64,000 nt of DNA. Origin: an uncultured Kiritimatiellota bacterium (GTDB lineage: Bacteria; Verrucomicrobiota; Kiritimatiellia; RFP12; UBA1067). The notes beneath the pieces are model-generated. The model did not search any database. It was not told the origin of the DNA and saw only the letters and a list, made by a program, of their open reading frames with translations. The position numbers and the translations under genes were made by a program. How positions within the stretch are numbered: position 1 is the stretch's first letter; every line of letters begins with the position of its first letter. Of this stretch, positions 1 through 9,058 are shown one piece after another. The stretch is taken from positions 83,183 to 147,182 of the forward strand of contig CAKTYZ010000006.1 in NCBI GenBank assembly GCA_934635225.1, given 5' to 3'.

Positions 1-3000
1 GGAACACGTCGACGATCGGACTCGACGGGCGGTGGAACGCCGCCACGTCGTACCCGAACACCGCGTTCGTGACGATCGACCCGTCCCACAGCCTCTGCCA
101 GGCCTCGTCGGGCGTGCAGTCCGACTCGAACCGCCAGCCGGCCTCCAGCGTCGCCACAAGCGGGTCGACGCCCTTGAGAACCTCCTGCTTCTGCCAGGCG
201 TAGCGGTCCAACGTAAGGTCATAGGGCCTGTCGACGTTCAGGAACGGGAACGACCACGAGAAGGACACCGGCCACCTGAAGTTGATCGCACCGCTGAAGG
301 CCGAGGGGATATCGTCGTCGGCCTCAAGCACCTGGTCGCCCGTCGAATAGTAGTTGTAGACATCCGTCCTGTCGCAGACCTCGGCAAACACATCTTTCCA
401 CTTCAGCCTGCTCCTGTCATCCGACGCGGGGAAGAGCGCGTGCCAGTTCGCGCACCAGGTGCCGGACGGATACGGCTTCCAGCTGTCGGGAACGTATTTG
501 CCGATGTTGTCCGCAGTCGCCTGAAGACTGCCGTCGAAAGCCTCGGACGCGACGGCCGCGTTCAGCATGAAATACCTGTCGGCGGACATTCCCTCCCGGA
601 TCGCCTCGCAGACGACCATGTTGCCGAGGCTGTGTGCGATGACGGATTTCGTCCCCGAAACCGAGTTGACGAGCCGCTTCAGGCAAGATGCCGTCTTCTG
701 GGCGTTAAACGCGTTCAGGTGATACGAGAACGCCGTGAGAAGCCCGGCATCCCCATTCCACGTCACGCCGCAGTAGCGAGCCCGCGAGCCGGCCCACCAG
801 AGTCGCTTGAACATCGCCCGGTTCCATGCACGGGCGTTGGCCTCCGACACGAAAAACCCATGGAGGAAGAAGACGTATCCATCAGACAGTTCCTCGTCAG
901 GCCAGCCAAGACACGAACCTGGCAAGACGACCGAGAAATCCGAATCGAACTCGGCTCCGCGCATCGAAACCAAACGGTAGAACTCGTCCACGGACATGAT
1001 CGAGACGGGCAGGCGCTCGCGGTAGACCTCCGCGTCGCCGAGCGACACGACGACCTCCGGCCCCGACCACGCGTCCACCGGCCCCGCCGCCTCGAACGCG
1101 AGGGCGACGGGCTCCGACAGCGGGCGTCCCGCCAGCTCCGCGAGGTCGGCTCCGTCGGAGCCGAGCGGCGTCAGCGCCGCGGACTCCAGCGGATTTCCGT
1201 CCGCCGCGGAGACGGGCGCCGTCGCGAGTCCGAGGACGCTCTCGGACGAGAAGCCATCGCCGAGGACGCAGAGGCGAAGGCCCTCCGCCGCCGCGCGCAG
1301 GCGGACCGTCACCGCGCTTCCCCACGCCCGGCGGAACGGCGAGACGTCGATCTCGACGGGGAAGAGGTTCACGAGGTCGAGCTTCCCGTTCACCTTCAGG
1401 TCGTCCGCGTTCGGCGTCGCGTCGGCGACCTGCCCGACGAAATCGCCCTTGTCGCAGTCTTCGTTGAACCAGAACCTGAACGGCCTACCCGCGAGGCGGA
1501 CCGCGTCGTCCGACTCGCCCATCTTCCCGTCACGGTCGATGTCCGCGCGGACGCGCGGCGCGACCGCCGTGAGCCGCTGCCGCGCGACGTCCTCGACGAA
1601 ACGGCCGCCGAACACGCCCCAGTAGCGGAAGACGAGCGTCGCCGCGCCAGGGGCGGACGCCGTGACGGCGACCCTCGTCCGCGCGGTCGCGGCGTCCGTC
1701 GCGCCGCCGACGAGCCGCCGCCACGCGGCAAGCGAAATGTCCAGCGGCCCGCCGTCCGAGGACGCGAGCGGACGGTAGGCGTTTGAAGCCAAATCCCACG
1801 CCCAGAGCGCAAACGGCGCGGACGCGCCCTCGAAGCCGACGCGGACGTTCCCGCCCGGCAGCCCCACGTCCGTCACGAGCTCGAGCGCGGCCGCCTCGGC
1901 GGCGTTCGTCGCGACGGGAATTGGAAGCCCAAAGTCCGCGTTCAGGGAGTCGAGCACCACGAGGTCGACGCCAGGGCTGCGGACGCCGACGCCGAGGACG
2001 GTGTACGCGCCGTCGAGGCGCACCGCCCCGTTCGTCGCAAGCGAGACGAAGGCGTCGCCGACGGCCCGGCTCGGACGGACTCCCGCAAGGCGCACGTCCA
2101 CCGTCTCGGCCGCGCGCCTGAAGTCGAGGCCGCTCTCGTCGACGACCTTCAGGCGGTCGGACAGGTAGGCCACGGCGACCCAGTTCGTCGCGTGGTCGGG
2201 GCACGGGCAGCAGCGCGGCGCGCCGGCGTCCGGCACCTCAAGGCGGATCGGGTCCGCGTAGAGAGGCGGCTCGCGGATCTTCAGGACGTCGGAGAGATGC
2301 GGCCAGTTCGTGACGGCGGTCTCGTAGTCGCCTGGCTGCGGCTCTTCCTCCTCTGACGCGCCGCCCGGACGTTCGCTCCCCTGTTCTTCCCCGCAATGGC
2401 ACCAGGGACAGCAGTCGCAGCCCCTGCTGCACAGCTCCCAGACGCAGTGCCAGCAGGACTCGTCCTCGTCGTCCTCGTCCCGGCTGCCGTAGTGCCGTCC
2501 GACGGACGGGTCTTCCTTTTCCTCCATCGGCGGGAGCGGGCAGAACCGCGCCACCTGCGAGTAGGTCTTCTGTCCGAAGAGGTAGTCCGGGTGGGAGAGC
2601 GTGTAGGTGACGGGCGTCGTCGTGCGCCCGTCGAAGCGGCCCGTCAGTAGGGCGGCACGCGGCGGACGGTTCTCGACAGCGACGGAGTCGGGCGCCGCCC
2701 ACGTGCAGGCGAGCGATTCCGCGTCCGCGCCGACGGGCAGTGTGACCTCCTTCCGCCGCGCGCGGTAGTCGTGGAAGCAGGGAACGGTCGCGGACGCGTT
2801 CGGAAAGTTGATGCGCCCCGTCGGGCGGAGCACCGCGAGGTCGGGGAGCCGCCCGAAGGCGAAGTCGGCGGACGAGAGCGAGACGGAGAGGGCGCCGCAC
2901 GTGCGCAGGTAGAGCGGCACGGTCACGCCGCGCGGCACGGGGAGGAGGAGGAATGGGCCGTCGGGGGCGGAAAGCCCACACGGAGCCACGAGGGCACGGG

Positions 3001-4396
3001 TGGTTTCGTCCGCGAATTGACACGGATTTTCACGAATCGAGATTTGTGTCGATTCGTGCAGATTCGTGGACGCCCCCTCTCCCAATCCGCGTAAGTCCGT
3101 GAAATCCGTGGCTTTCCCTCCGGGCCCGACGAGCGGGACGGCGCGGTCGCCGACGAGGAGCTCGCCGCGCCCCGCGCCGGCCACGGACACGCGCAGCACC
3201 GCCGTCCGCTCCGTCGACTGCGGATACGCAAAAACGCCGTTCGTCATCCCCGTGTAGACAAGATGCTCCCAGACCGTGTTCGTCGAGCCGGACGGATACG
3301 CGAGCGGGTCGAGACCGCCGAGGGCCTTGTCGAACGCGTCCCGCGCGTCGTCGCACCGCCGCTCGTTGTCTGAACGGAACGTGAGGCTTGTCGTCCCACG
3401 CGAGAGGACCTGATGGGTCTCGCCGCCCGGAAACCCGCTGTCGGCGGCGGCGAGGGCGTTCGTGAGGAGCCCGTCGGACGCGAGTGCCGAGAGGTCGTAG
3501 CGAAAGGCGAAATTACCGCTCGGGAACAGTTCGACCTGGAACGAGACGGGGTTCGTCGGGGAGCGGTGCAGCAGCGCATTGTGCCACGTGAGCTGAAGCG
3601 TGTTGGAGGGCGTGAGGACGTGCCAGAAGAGGGAGGTTTGGGAGGTCGGGACGCCAGAGCCGGATGGCGCCCCCTCCAAGCCTCCCGAACCCCCTTCCGG
3701 CACGAGGCCGAGGGTGGCCGTGAGGGGCCTCAGCGCGGCATTCGCCGAGAAGAGAATTGTCCCGTTCGCGAAGACGACCAGATCAGAGAAAGCCGTGCCG
3801 CCGAACGGAAACTCCCAGCCGTCGAAGGACAGACGCCGCCAGTCCGAGGCCGCGCCGCGCCGCCGCCAACTCTCCGCGATGACCGCGCCCTCCGGCGGGT
3901 CGAATAGGAAGGCCTCGTTCGTGCCGACGCGCGAGAGGATGTAGCCGGGGGGGGGTGAGTTGCTGTCGCTGAACATGGAGTTGTTGGGGGAGGGGAGGCA
4001 CGGAGATTCTTCGACAGGATTCACAGGATTTGAGGGGCTTGGCGCGCCGGACTCACCAAGCCTGTCTAAAACCTCCCCATCCTCTCCGCGCCTTCGCCCC
4101 TCCTCGTTCTCCGTGCTCAGCGCCGCAGGCCCTCCGACAGGCGTCGCAGACTCCCTCTCTTCAATCCGTGTAAATCCGTGCGAATCCGTGGTTTCATTCT
4201 CGCTCGGCTTCACGCCCGCCCACGCGACGACCGCGACGACGGCAATCCCCGCCAGCGCCTTGCGCGTGCGCGGACAGGCTCTCCAGTCCCGCCACGCGGA
4301 CGCGAAGGCCCCGTGCCGCGCCGCCCACGCGACGGCGACGGCCGCCCACAGAAGGGCGGACGCCGCGAGGGCACAGAATTTGAGGAGTTCGCTCAT
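1..4396 (-). CDS. Giant exported protein with C-terminal alpha/beta-hydrolase domain (partial, runs off the left edge)
   Basis: An uninterrupted reading frame starts at ATG 4396 and leaves the window after 1465 codons. Residues 1-25 form a hydrophobic segment (MSELLKFCALAASALLWAAV), and a second one follows near 47-60, so the protein is membrane-anchored or exported. The middle is long and beta-rich. A Cys-rich stretch near residues 640-672 (motifs CWHC, CDCCPWCHC) and a CCPCPDH motif near 730 suggest metal binding or disulfides. Near residue 1172 VFFLHGFF, and near 1250 the nucleophile motif AHSLGN, mark a lipase/PGAP1-like alpha/beta-hydrolase; Ser is the expected nucleophile. The acid and His residues are not identified. 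A nine-C run near residue 147 and short AATCCGTG-type repeats lie inside the frame. Substrate unknown. A promoter-like TATACT lies 64 nt upstream. Confidence 0.8.
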   Translation of the reverse strand, partial: MSELLKFCALAASALLWAAVAVAWAARHGAFASAWRDWRACPRTRKALAGIAVVAVVAWAGVKPSENETTDSHGFTRIEERESATPVGGPAALSTENEEGRRRGEDGEVLDRLGESGAPSPSNPVNPVEESPCLPSPNNSMFSDSNSPPPGYILSRVGTNEAFLFDPPEGAVIAESWRRRGAASDWRRLSFDGWEFPFGGTAFSDLVVFANGTILFSANAALRPLTATLGLVPEGGSGGLEGAPSGSGVPTSQTSLFWHVLTPSNTLQLTWHNALLHRSPTNPVSFQVELFPSGNFAFRYDLSALASDGLLTNALAAADSGFPGGETHQVLSRGTTSLTFRSDNERRCDDARDAFDKALGGLDPLAYPSGSTNTVWEHLVYTGMTNGVFAYPQSTERTAVLRVSVAGAGRGELLVGDRAVPLVGPGGKATDFTDLRGLGEGASTNLHESTQISIRENPCQFADETTRALVAPCGLSAPDGPFLLLPVPRGVTVPLYLRTCGALSVSLSSADFAFGRLPDLAVLRPTGRINFPNASATVPCFHDYRARRKEVTLPVGADAESLACTWAAPDSVAVENRPPRAALLTGRFDGRTTTPVTYTLSHPDYLFGQKTYSQVARFCPLPPMEEKEDPSVGRHYGSRDEDDEDESCWHCVWELCSRGCDCCPWCHCGEEQGSERPGGASEEEEPQPGDYETAVTNWPHLSDVLKIREPPLYADPIRLEVPDAGAPRCCPCPDHATNWVAVAYLSDRLKVVDESGLDFRRAAETVDVRLAGVRPSRAVGDAFVSLATNGAVRLDGAYTVLGVGVRSPGVDLVVLDSLNADFGLPIPVATNAAEAAALELVTDVGLPGGNVRVGFEGASAPFALWAWDLASNAYRPLASSDGGPLDISLAAWRRLVGGATDAATARTRVAVTASAPGAATLVFRYWGVFGGRFVEDVARQRLTAVAPRVRADIDRDGKMGESDDAVRLAGRPFRFWFNEDCDKGDFVGQVADATPNADDLKVNGKLDLVNLFPVEIDVSPFRRAWGSAVTVRLRAAAEGLRLCVLGDGFSSESVLGLATAPVSAADGNPLESAALTPLGSDGADLAELAGRPLSEPVALAFEAAGPVDAWSGPEVVVSLGDAEVYRERLPVSIMSVDEFYRLVSMRGAEFDSDFSVVLPGSCLGWPDEELSDGYVFFLHGFFVSEANARAWNRAMFKRLWWAGSRARYCGVTWNGDAGLLTAFSYHLNAFNAQKTASCLKRLVNSVSGTKSVIAHSLGNMVVCEAIREGMSADRYFMLNAAVASEAFDGSLQATADNIGKYVPDSWKPYPSGTWCANWHALFPASDDRSRLKWKDVFAEVCDRTDVYNYYSTGDQVLEADDDIPSAFSGAINFRWPVSFSWSFPFLNVDRPYDLTLDRYAWQKQEVLKGVDPLVATLEAGWRFESDCTPDEAWQRLWDGSIVTNAVFGYDVAAFHRPSSPIVDVF

Positions 4397-4459
4397 CGCG
4401 GAACTGCACCTCTAAAGGCGGGCCTCCCGATTGGTGTCAAAGGACATTATCACAGGGAC

Positions 4460-4465
4460 AGTATA
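4460..4465 (-). promoter_or_regulatory. Probable -10 element for the giant hydrolase gene
   Basis: On the minus strand the sequence reads TTGGTATACTG, matching the TTGGTATAAT form seen upstream of several other genes in this window. The ATG at 4396 is about 64 nt downstream. No convincing -35 hexamer was found. A second AT-rich hexamer (GATAAT) lies slightly downstream, so the exact start is uncertain. Confidence 0.4.
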
Positions 4466-4589
4466 CCAAATTATCGTCCTTCGCAGACGAACGTGCCATA
4501 CTTCGTCGCCAAGACAGCCAACGCGTCGTCATCACGCGTTGAATAGTCAGGTTTTCGACGTTACCGTACCATCACGAGATTCCTGAAGA

Positions 4590-4630
4590 AACGAGAAAAG
4601 GAAGGGCGCACGGCTGACCGCCGTGCGCCC
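4590..4630 (-). terminator. Rho-independent-like terminator of hydCBA
   Basis: A perfect 10-bp stem (GGGCGCACGG at 4604-4613 pairing with CCGTGCGCCC at 4621-4630) with a 7-nt loop lies 23 nt past the hydA stop codon. Read on the minus strand it is followed by a pyrimidine-rich, T-containing stretch. Position and orientation fit termination of the hydrogenase operon. The rest of 4397-4653 holds only the promoter of the neighbouring gene. Confidence 0.7.
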
Positions 4631-4653
4631 CCCTCTCATCGCGACACCGCCGA

Positions 4654-6426
4654 TTAACCGCGCGCGTTGCAGTGGTAACAGGTGTGAAGAAGGTGATGCG
4701 CCTTCTCCGATCCGGGCTCGCCCAAGAACTCCTTATAGAGCTTCAAGATGTCCTTGTTCTCGTGCGAGAGACGAACGGGTTTGCCCTCGTCCTCCGCATA
4801 AAGGCCCGCCATGCGCTGTTCGAGGACAGCCTTGCGGTTCTCCTCGCCGGCGATGAGCGGCTGACCGCCGCCGTTGATGCACCCGCCTGGGCACGCCATG
4901 ATCTCAATGGCCTGGAATCGATTGCGATCGGCACGGACCATGTCCAGCACCTTGCGCGCATTGCCCAGACCCGACGCAATCGCGACATTGACCGAGAGTC
5001 CCGGCGCGACCTCGACCTTCGCCTCCTTCACGCCATCCAAGCCGCGAACTGCGCGAAAGTTGATCTTGTCGCCTTCGGGATTCTTGCCCGTAAGCATGAA
5101 CGTGACGCTGCGAAGGGCCGCTTCAAGAACACCGCCCGTGACGCCGAAGATCACGCCCGCGCCCGTGGACTCTCCGAGCGGACTGTCGTATTCCGCATCC
5201 TCAAGGTTCGCAAGGTTGACGCCCGCTTCGTGGAACATCGAGATCAGTTCACGCGTCGTGACGACATAATCGACATCCGGCACGTCGTCATGAGTGAACT
5301 CGGGACGCGCCGCCTCGTACTTCTTCGCCTGACACGGCATCACCGAAACGACGATCAGGTCCTTCGAGGCGATGCCCATCTTCTCGGCATAGTAGCTTTT
5401 CGCAATCGCGCCGAACATCTGCTGCGGACTCTTACAGCTCGACGGAATGTCGAGAAGATCCGGATAGTGATGCTCAAGGAAATTGATCCAGCCCGGACAG
5501 CAACTCGTCAGGATCGGGAGGTTCTGCCCAGCCTTCACGCGCTCAACGAGTTCGTGTCCCTCTTCCATGATCGTGAGGTCTGCGGAGAAGTCGGTGTCGA
5601 ACACCTTGTCGAAGCCAAGCTGTTTCAGGCCCGCAACAAGCTTGCCCGTGACCGGCGCACCCGGCTTGAAGCCGTATTCCTGACCGACAGCCACGCGGAC
5701 AGCCGGAGCCGTCTGGACGATGACCGTCTTCGTCGCGTCATGCAGGGCTTTCCAGACATTGGCGACCTTGTTGTTGCCGACAATCGCGCCCGTCGGACAG
5801 ACATTGGCGCACTGTCCGCAAAACGTGCAGGAACTGTCCGCAAGCGGAATCATCGACGCCGTGCCGACCTTGGCGGAGAAGCCACGTCCATTGCCCGTAA
5901 GAGCTCCGACCGTCTGGACCTTGTTGCACACCGTCTCGCAACGACGGCACATGACGCACTTCGACATGTCACGGACGAGCGCAGGGGACTCATCGACAGG
6001 AATCGTGTTCACCGCGCCCTTGTACTTGATGTCACGGATGCCGAACTCATGCGCCAGTTTCTGCAGCTCGCAGTGCTGGTTCTTCGTGCAAGTGAGGCAC
6101 GTCTGCGGGTGATCCGAAAGGAGGAGCTCGAGAACCGTGCGCCGAGCCTTGAGTGCGCGCAGGGAATTCGTCCAGACCTCGACGCCGTCACGCGAGACCG
6201 GGGTCGCGCACGCCGGAACGAGAATCTTGCGAGGGCCACGGATGCCCGTCGCCTCAACGAGACAAAGGCGGCAGGAAGCGGGCTTGTTCGACGTTCCACA
6301 ACCAACGTCAGGACAGTAGCACAGCGTCGGAATGTGGATGTTCAGCTTGTTCGCCGCATCGAGGATGGTAGCTCCGGCCGGAATCTCGACCTTGCTGCCG
6401 TTGATAGTAATAGTAACGTTTGCCAT
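4654..6426 (-). CDS. hydA: [FeFe]-hydrogenase catalytic subunit (HydA/HndD type)
   Basis: Catalyses reversible proton reduction to H2; with HydB and HydC it probably forms a cytosolic NAD- and ferredoxin-dependent electron-bifurcating complex. 590 aa. Order: N-terminal [2Fe-2S] ferredoxin domain (Cys36 to Cys55), a His/Cys [4Fe-4S] ligand segment (HPQTCLTCTKNQHC), a two-[4Fe-4S] domain (CVMCRRCETVC, CTFCGQCANVC), then the H-cluster domain with its three signatures TSCCPGW (about 305), MPCQAKK (about 361) and ACPGGCINGGG (about 508). All H-cluster cysteines are present, so it should be active. The C-terminus ends in CYHC, an unusual variant of the His-rich tail common in this family. Last gene of hydCBA, 45 nt after hydB. 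The maturases HydE, HydF and HydG are not in the window. Confidence 0.97.
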   Translation of the reverse strand: MANVTITINGSKVEIPAGATILDAANKLNIHIPTLCYCPDVGCGTSNKPASCRLCLVEATGIRGPRKILVPACATPVSRDGVEVWTNSLRALKARRTVLELLLSDHPQTCLTCTKNQHCELQKLAHEFGIRDIKYKGAVNTIPVDESPALVRDMSKCVMCRRCETVCNKVQTVGALTGNGRGFSAKVGTASMIPLADSSCTFCGQCANVCPTGAIVGNNKVANVWKALHDATKTVIVQTAPAVRVAVGQEYGFKPGAPVTGKLVAGLKQLGFDKVFDTDFSADLTIMEEGHELVERVKAGQNLPILTSCCPGWINFLEHHYPDLLDIPSSCKSPQQMFGAIAKSYYAEKMGIASKDLIVVSVMPCQAKKYEAARPEFTHDDVPDVDYVVTTRELISMFHEAGVNLANLEDAEYDSPLGESTGAGVIFGVTGGVLEAALRSVTFMLTGKNPEGDKINFRAVRGLDGVKEAKVEVAPGLSVNVAIASGLGNARKVLDMVRADRNRFQAIEIMACPGGCINGGGQPLIAGEENRKAVLEQRMAGLYAEDEGKPVRLSHENKDILKLYKEFLGEPGSEKAHHLLHTCYHCNARG

Positions 6427-6471
6427 GACTTTTCTTCTTCTTTTTTATTCTTTCTACTTATTACCTATCAA

Positions 6472-8400
6472 TCAGTCCTTGATAATCGCCTTGAACGGGC
6501 ACGCCGCAATGCAGGCGCCGCACTTGATGCACTTCTTCGGATCGATGACATGCTTTTGCTTGACCGCGCCGGCGATGGCGTTCACGGGACAGTTGCGCGC
6601 ACACTTTGTGCAGCCCTTGCACGCATCGGTGATCTTCAGCGTGTAGAGCTTCGTGCAGGTTCCTGCCGGGCACTTTTTGTCACGCACATGCGCGATGTAC
6701 TCGTCGCGGAAGTAGCGCAGCGTCGAGAGAATCGGGTTCGGAGCCGTCTGTCCGAGGCCGCAGAGCGCCGTGTCCTTGATCGTGTTGGCGAGGTCTTCGA
6801 GTTCCGTCAGCATCTCCTCCGTGCCGTTGCCGTCACAGATCTTCTGGAGCATCTCCAGCATGCGGCGCGTGCCGATGCGGCACGGCGTGCACTTGCCGCA
6901 GGACTCGTCCTTCGTGAACTCCAAATAGAACTTGGCCATCGCGGGCATGCAGTCCTTGTCGGAAAGCACGATCATGCCGCCAGACCCCATCATCGAGCCA
7001 ATCTTGCCGAGGTTGGCGTAGTCAATCGGGGTGTCGAGGTTCTCCTTGGTGATGCAACCGCCCGAGGGGCCGCCCGTCTGCACCGCCTTGAACGCATGAC
7101 CGCCCGAAATGCCGCCGCCGATGTCGTAGATAATCTCGCGCAAAGTCGTGCCCATCGGAACTTCAACGAGGCCCACGTTGTTGATCTGACCGGCGAGCGC
7201 GAAAACCTTCGTGCCCGAATTGCCCGAAACCGTCTTAATCCAGTTGCCCTTCTCGTCCCTTTCGGCGACCCAATTGCCGATCTTCGCGTACTTCTCGGCG
7301 CCGTTGACCATGATCCACGGAATCGAAGCGTACGTCTCGACATTGTTGACGTTCGTGGAGCAACCCCAGTAGCCGCCGCCGATGTTGGCCGGGAACGGCG
7401 GCTTCGTCGTCGGCTCGCCGCGCTGGCCTTCCATTGAGTGGATGAGGGCCGTTTCCTCGCCGCAGACGAACGCGCCCGCACCGAGCTTGATCTCGACATC
7501 AAAGGAGAAATCGCTGCCGAAGATGTTCTTGCCGAGAAGGCCGCATTCGCGCGCCTGCTCAATCGCGGTCTGCAGACGCTGGACCGCGAGCGGATACTCC
7601 GCACGGATGTAGACAAGGCCGTGCTGGGCGCCGATGGCATACGCGCCGATGGCCATTGCCTCGATGACCGAGTTCGGGTCGCCTTCCATGATCGAGCGGT
7701 CCATGAACGCGCCGGGATCGCCCTCGTCAGCGTTGCAGACGATGTACTTCTCATCGGCCTGAACGCCCGCCGCGATCTTCCATTTCAGGCCCGTCGGGAA
7801 GCCCGCGCCGCCGCGACCGCAGATGCCCGAGTTGAGGACTTCCTGCACGACGTCCGCCGGCTTCATGTCGCAGACAGCCTTGGCAAGGCCCTGATAACCC
7901 TCATTCGCGATGTATTCCTCAATCGACTCGGCGTCGATGAGACCGCAGTTGCGGAGCGAAATGCGCATCTGCTTCGCATAGAACGGCATCTTCGCATAGT
8001 CGTGAATCGCCTCCTTGAGGGTCGGCTCGACGTAGAGAAGACGCTCGACGATCTCGTGGCCCTTGATGTGCTTCTCGACAATTTCCTTCGCATCCTCAGG
8101 CGTGACCTGCACGTAAAAGACATTGTCAGGCATGATCTTGACGATCGGCCCCTGCGCACAGAAGCCAAAGCACCCGGTCTGGATAACGTTGACGTCGCTC
8201 GCAAGACCCGCAGCCTTGATCTCGTCGCGGAGGTTCTCGATGAGGACGTTCGAGCTGGATGCATGGCAGCCCGTGCCACCGCAACAGAGGATGTCCTTCT
8301 TGATGGAGTCTATCTTGTCCGCCACCAGACGCTTCGTGAGAACGCCCTTGGCGGTCTCATAGACCGCCAGCAAATCTTGCTTCGTAGAAATCTTATTCAT
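6472..8400 (-). CDS. hydB: NuoF-like diaphorase subunit of the bifurcating hydrogenase
   Basis: 642-aa flavoprotein that should bind FMN and NAD(H) and pass electrons between NADH, ferredoxin and HydA. Residues 1 to about 125 form a thioredoxin-like [2Fe-2S] domain (CCGGTGCHA and CFGFCAQ). The NuoF core follows, with the FMN/NAD motif GRGGAGFPTGLKW and the segment NADEGDPGAF. The [4Fe-4S] motif CGKCTPCRIG is near residue 496. Two further [4Fe-4S] clusters (CKGCTKCARNCP, CIKCGACIAACP) end the protein. This order is that of HydB/HndC in trimeric hydrogenases, not of plain NuoF. It lies 30 nt after hydC in the same direction. Confidence 0.96.
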   Translation of the reverse strand: MNKISTKQDLLAVYETAKGVLTKRLVADKIDSIKKDILCCGGTGCHASSSNVLIENLRDEIKAAGLASDVNVIQTGCFGFCAQGPIVKIMPDNVFYVQVTPEDAKEIVEKHIKGHEIVERLLYVEPTLKEAIHDYAKMPFYAKQMRISLRNCGLIDAESIEEYIANEGYQGLAKAVCDMKPADVVQEVLNSGICGRGGAGFPTGLKWKIAAGVQADEKYIVCNADEGDPGAFMDRSIMEGDPNSVIEAMAIGAYAIGAQHGLVYIRAEYPLAVQRLQTAIEQARECGLLGKNIFGSDFSFDVEIKLGAGAFVCGEETALIHSMEGQRGEPTTKPPFPANIGGGYWGCSTNVNNVETYASIPWIMVNGAEKYAKIGNWVAERDEKGNWIKTVSGNSGTKVFALAGQINNVGLVEVPMGTTLREIIYDIGGGISGGHAFKAVQTGGPSGGCITKENLDTPIDYANLGKIGSMMGSGGMIVLSDKDCMPAMAKFYLEFTKDESCGKCTPCRIGTRRMLEMLQKICDGNGTEEMLTELEDLANTIKDTALCGLGQTAPNPILSTLRYFRDEYIAHVRDKKCPAGTCTKLYTLKITDACKGCTKCARNCPVNAIAGAVKQKHVIDPKKCIKCGACIAACPFKAIIKD

Positions 8401-8430
8401 GTCGGTTTTCCTAAATCACGCGACGCGGCT

Positions 8431-8946
8431 TCAGCCCTGCGCCCTGTATTCGTTAATGACCGCAACGGCCTTCGCCGGCGTCATCTTGCCATAGACCTTG
8501 CCGTTGATGACCACAACTGGCGCAAGACCACACGCGCCGACGCAACGGAGCGCATTGACGGAGAAAAGACCGTCCGGCGTCGGATTGGTGTCGGCCTTGA
8601 CGCCAAGGACGCGCTCAATCTCGCGAAGGACACCCTCGGAGCCCTTCACATAGCAAGCCGTGCCGAGGCAGACGTCGATGACATACTTGCCCTTCGGCTT
8701 CGTGGTGAAATAGTTGTAAAAGCTCACGACACCCGAAACGGCAGACTCGGGAATCGCCATCCGCGCCGCCACGTGTTGCTGAACCTTGCGCGGCAGATAC
8801 CCGAAAATATGCTGGGCCTGATGGAGAATCTTGATAAGGTATCCGCGACGACGCTCATCAGTCAGGTCAAGCTTGAGACCGTCGATGAAAGCGTCCAGTT
8901 CGGCAAATTTCTGCTTTGCCGCCGGAGAGAGCTCGCATTCGCACAT
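8431..8946 (-). CDS. hydC: NuoE-like [2Fe-2S] subunit of the bifurcating hydrogenase
   Basis: 171-aa thioredoxin-like ferredoxin subunit, the usual small partner of HydA and HydB. The four cluster cysteines are in CLGTAC and CVGAC, with the family's typical spacing. First gene of the operon. The ATG at 8946 is preceded by AAAGGA, and a TTGCCT-18-GATAAT promoter lies 43 nt upstream. Its length matches stand-alone NuoE/HydC proteins. Confidence 0.95.
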   Translation of the reverse strand: MCECELSPAAKQKFAELDAFIDGLKLDLTDERRRGYLIKILHQAQHIFGYLPRKVQQHVAARMAIPESAVSGVVSFYNYFTTKPKGKYVIDVCLGTACYVKGSEGVLREIERVLGVKADTNPTPDGLFSVNALRCVGACGLAPVVVINGKVYGKMTPAKAVAVINEYRAQG

Positions 8947-8988
8947 GTTGACAATTTCCTTTTTAGGGTTTTGGTAAAATGTCTTGGT

Positions 8989-9018
8989 ATTATCTCACAT
9001 ATCGCACGAGTTAGGCAA
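8989..9018 (-). promoter_or_regulatory. Promoter of hydCBA
   Basis: On the minus strand a -35-like TTGCCT (9013-9018) and a -10-like GATAAT (8989-8994) are separated by 18 nt, about 43 nt before the hydC start. It lies in the 112-nt gap between hydC and the upstream MocR gene; nothing else was seen in that gap. Confidence 0.6.
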
Positions 9019-9058
9019 TAGAAACTTGCGGTGCGCCGGACAGCCGCAGAGGAGCCGC

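Noticed and set aside
32..1786. 584-codon plus-strand frame at the left edge
   Set aside because: It is an Arg-rich shadow of the continuous minus-strand frame of the giant hydrolase gene, which has a signal segment and a lipase motif.
3030..3356. Short separate minus-strand genes within the first 4.4 kb
   Set aside because: They are out of frame with the uninterrupted 1465-codon reading frame and have no starts with ribosome-binding sites.
4672..9021. Long plus-strand frames opposite hydABC
   Set aside because: The minus strand carries three complete subunits with all cluster-binding motifs; the opposite frames have no recognisable content.
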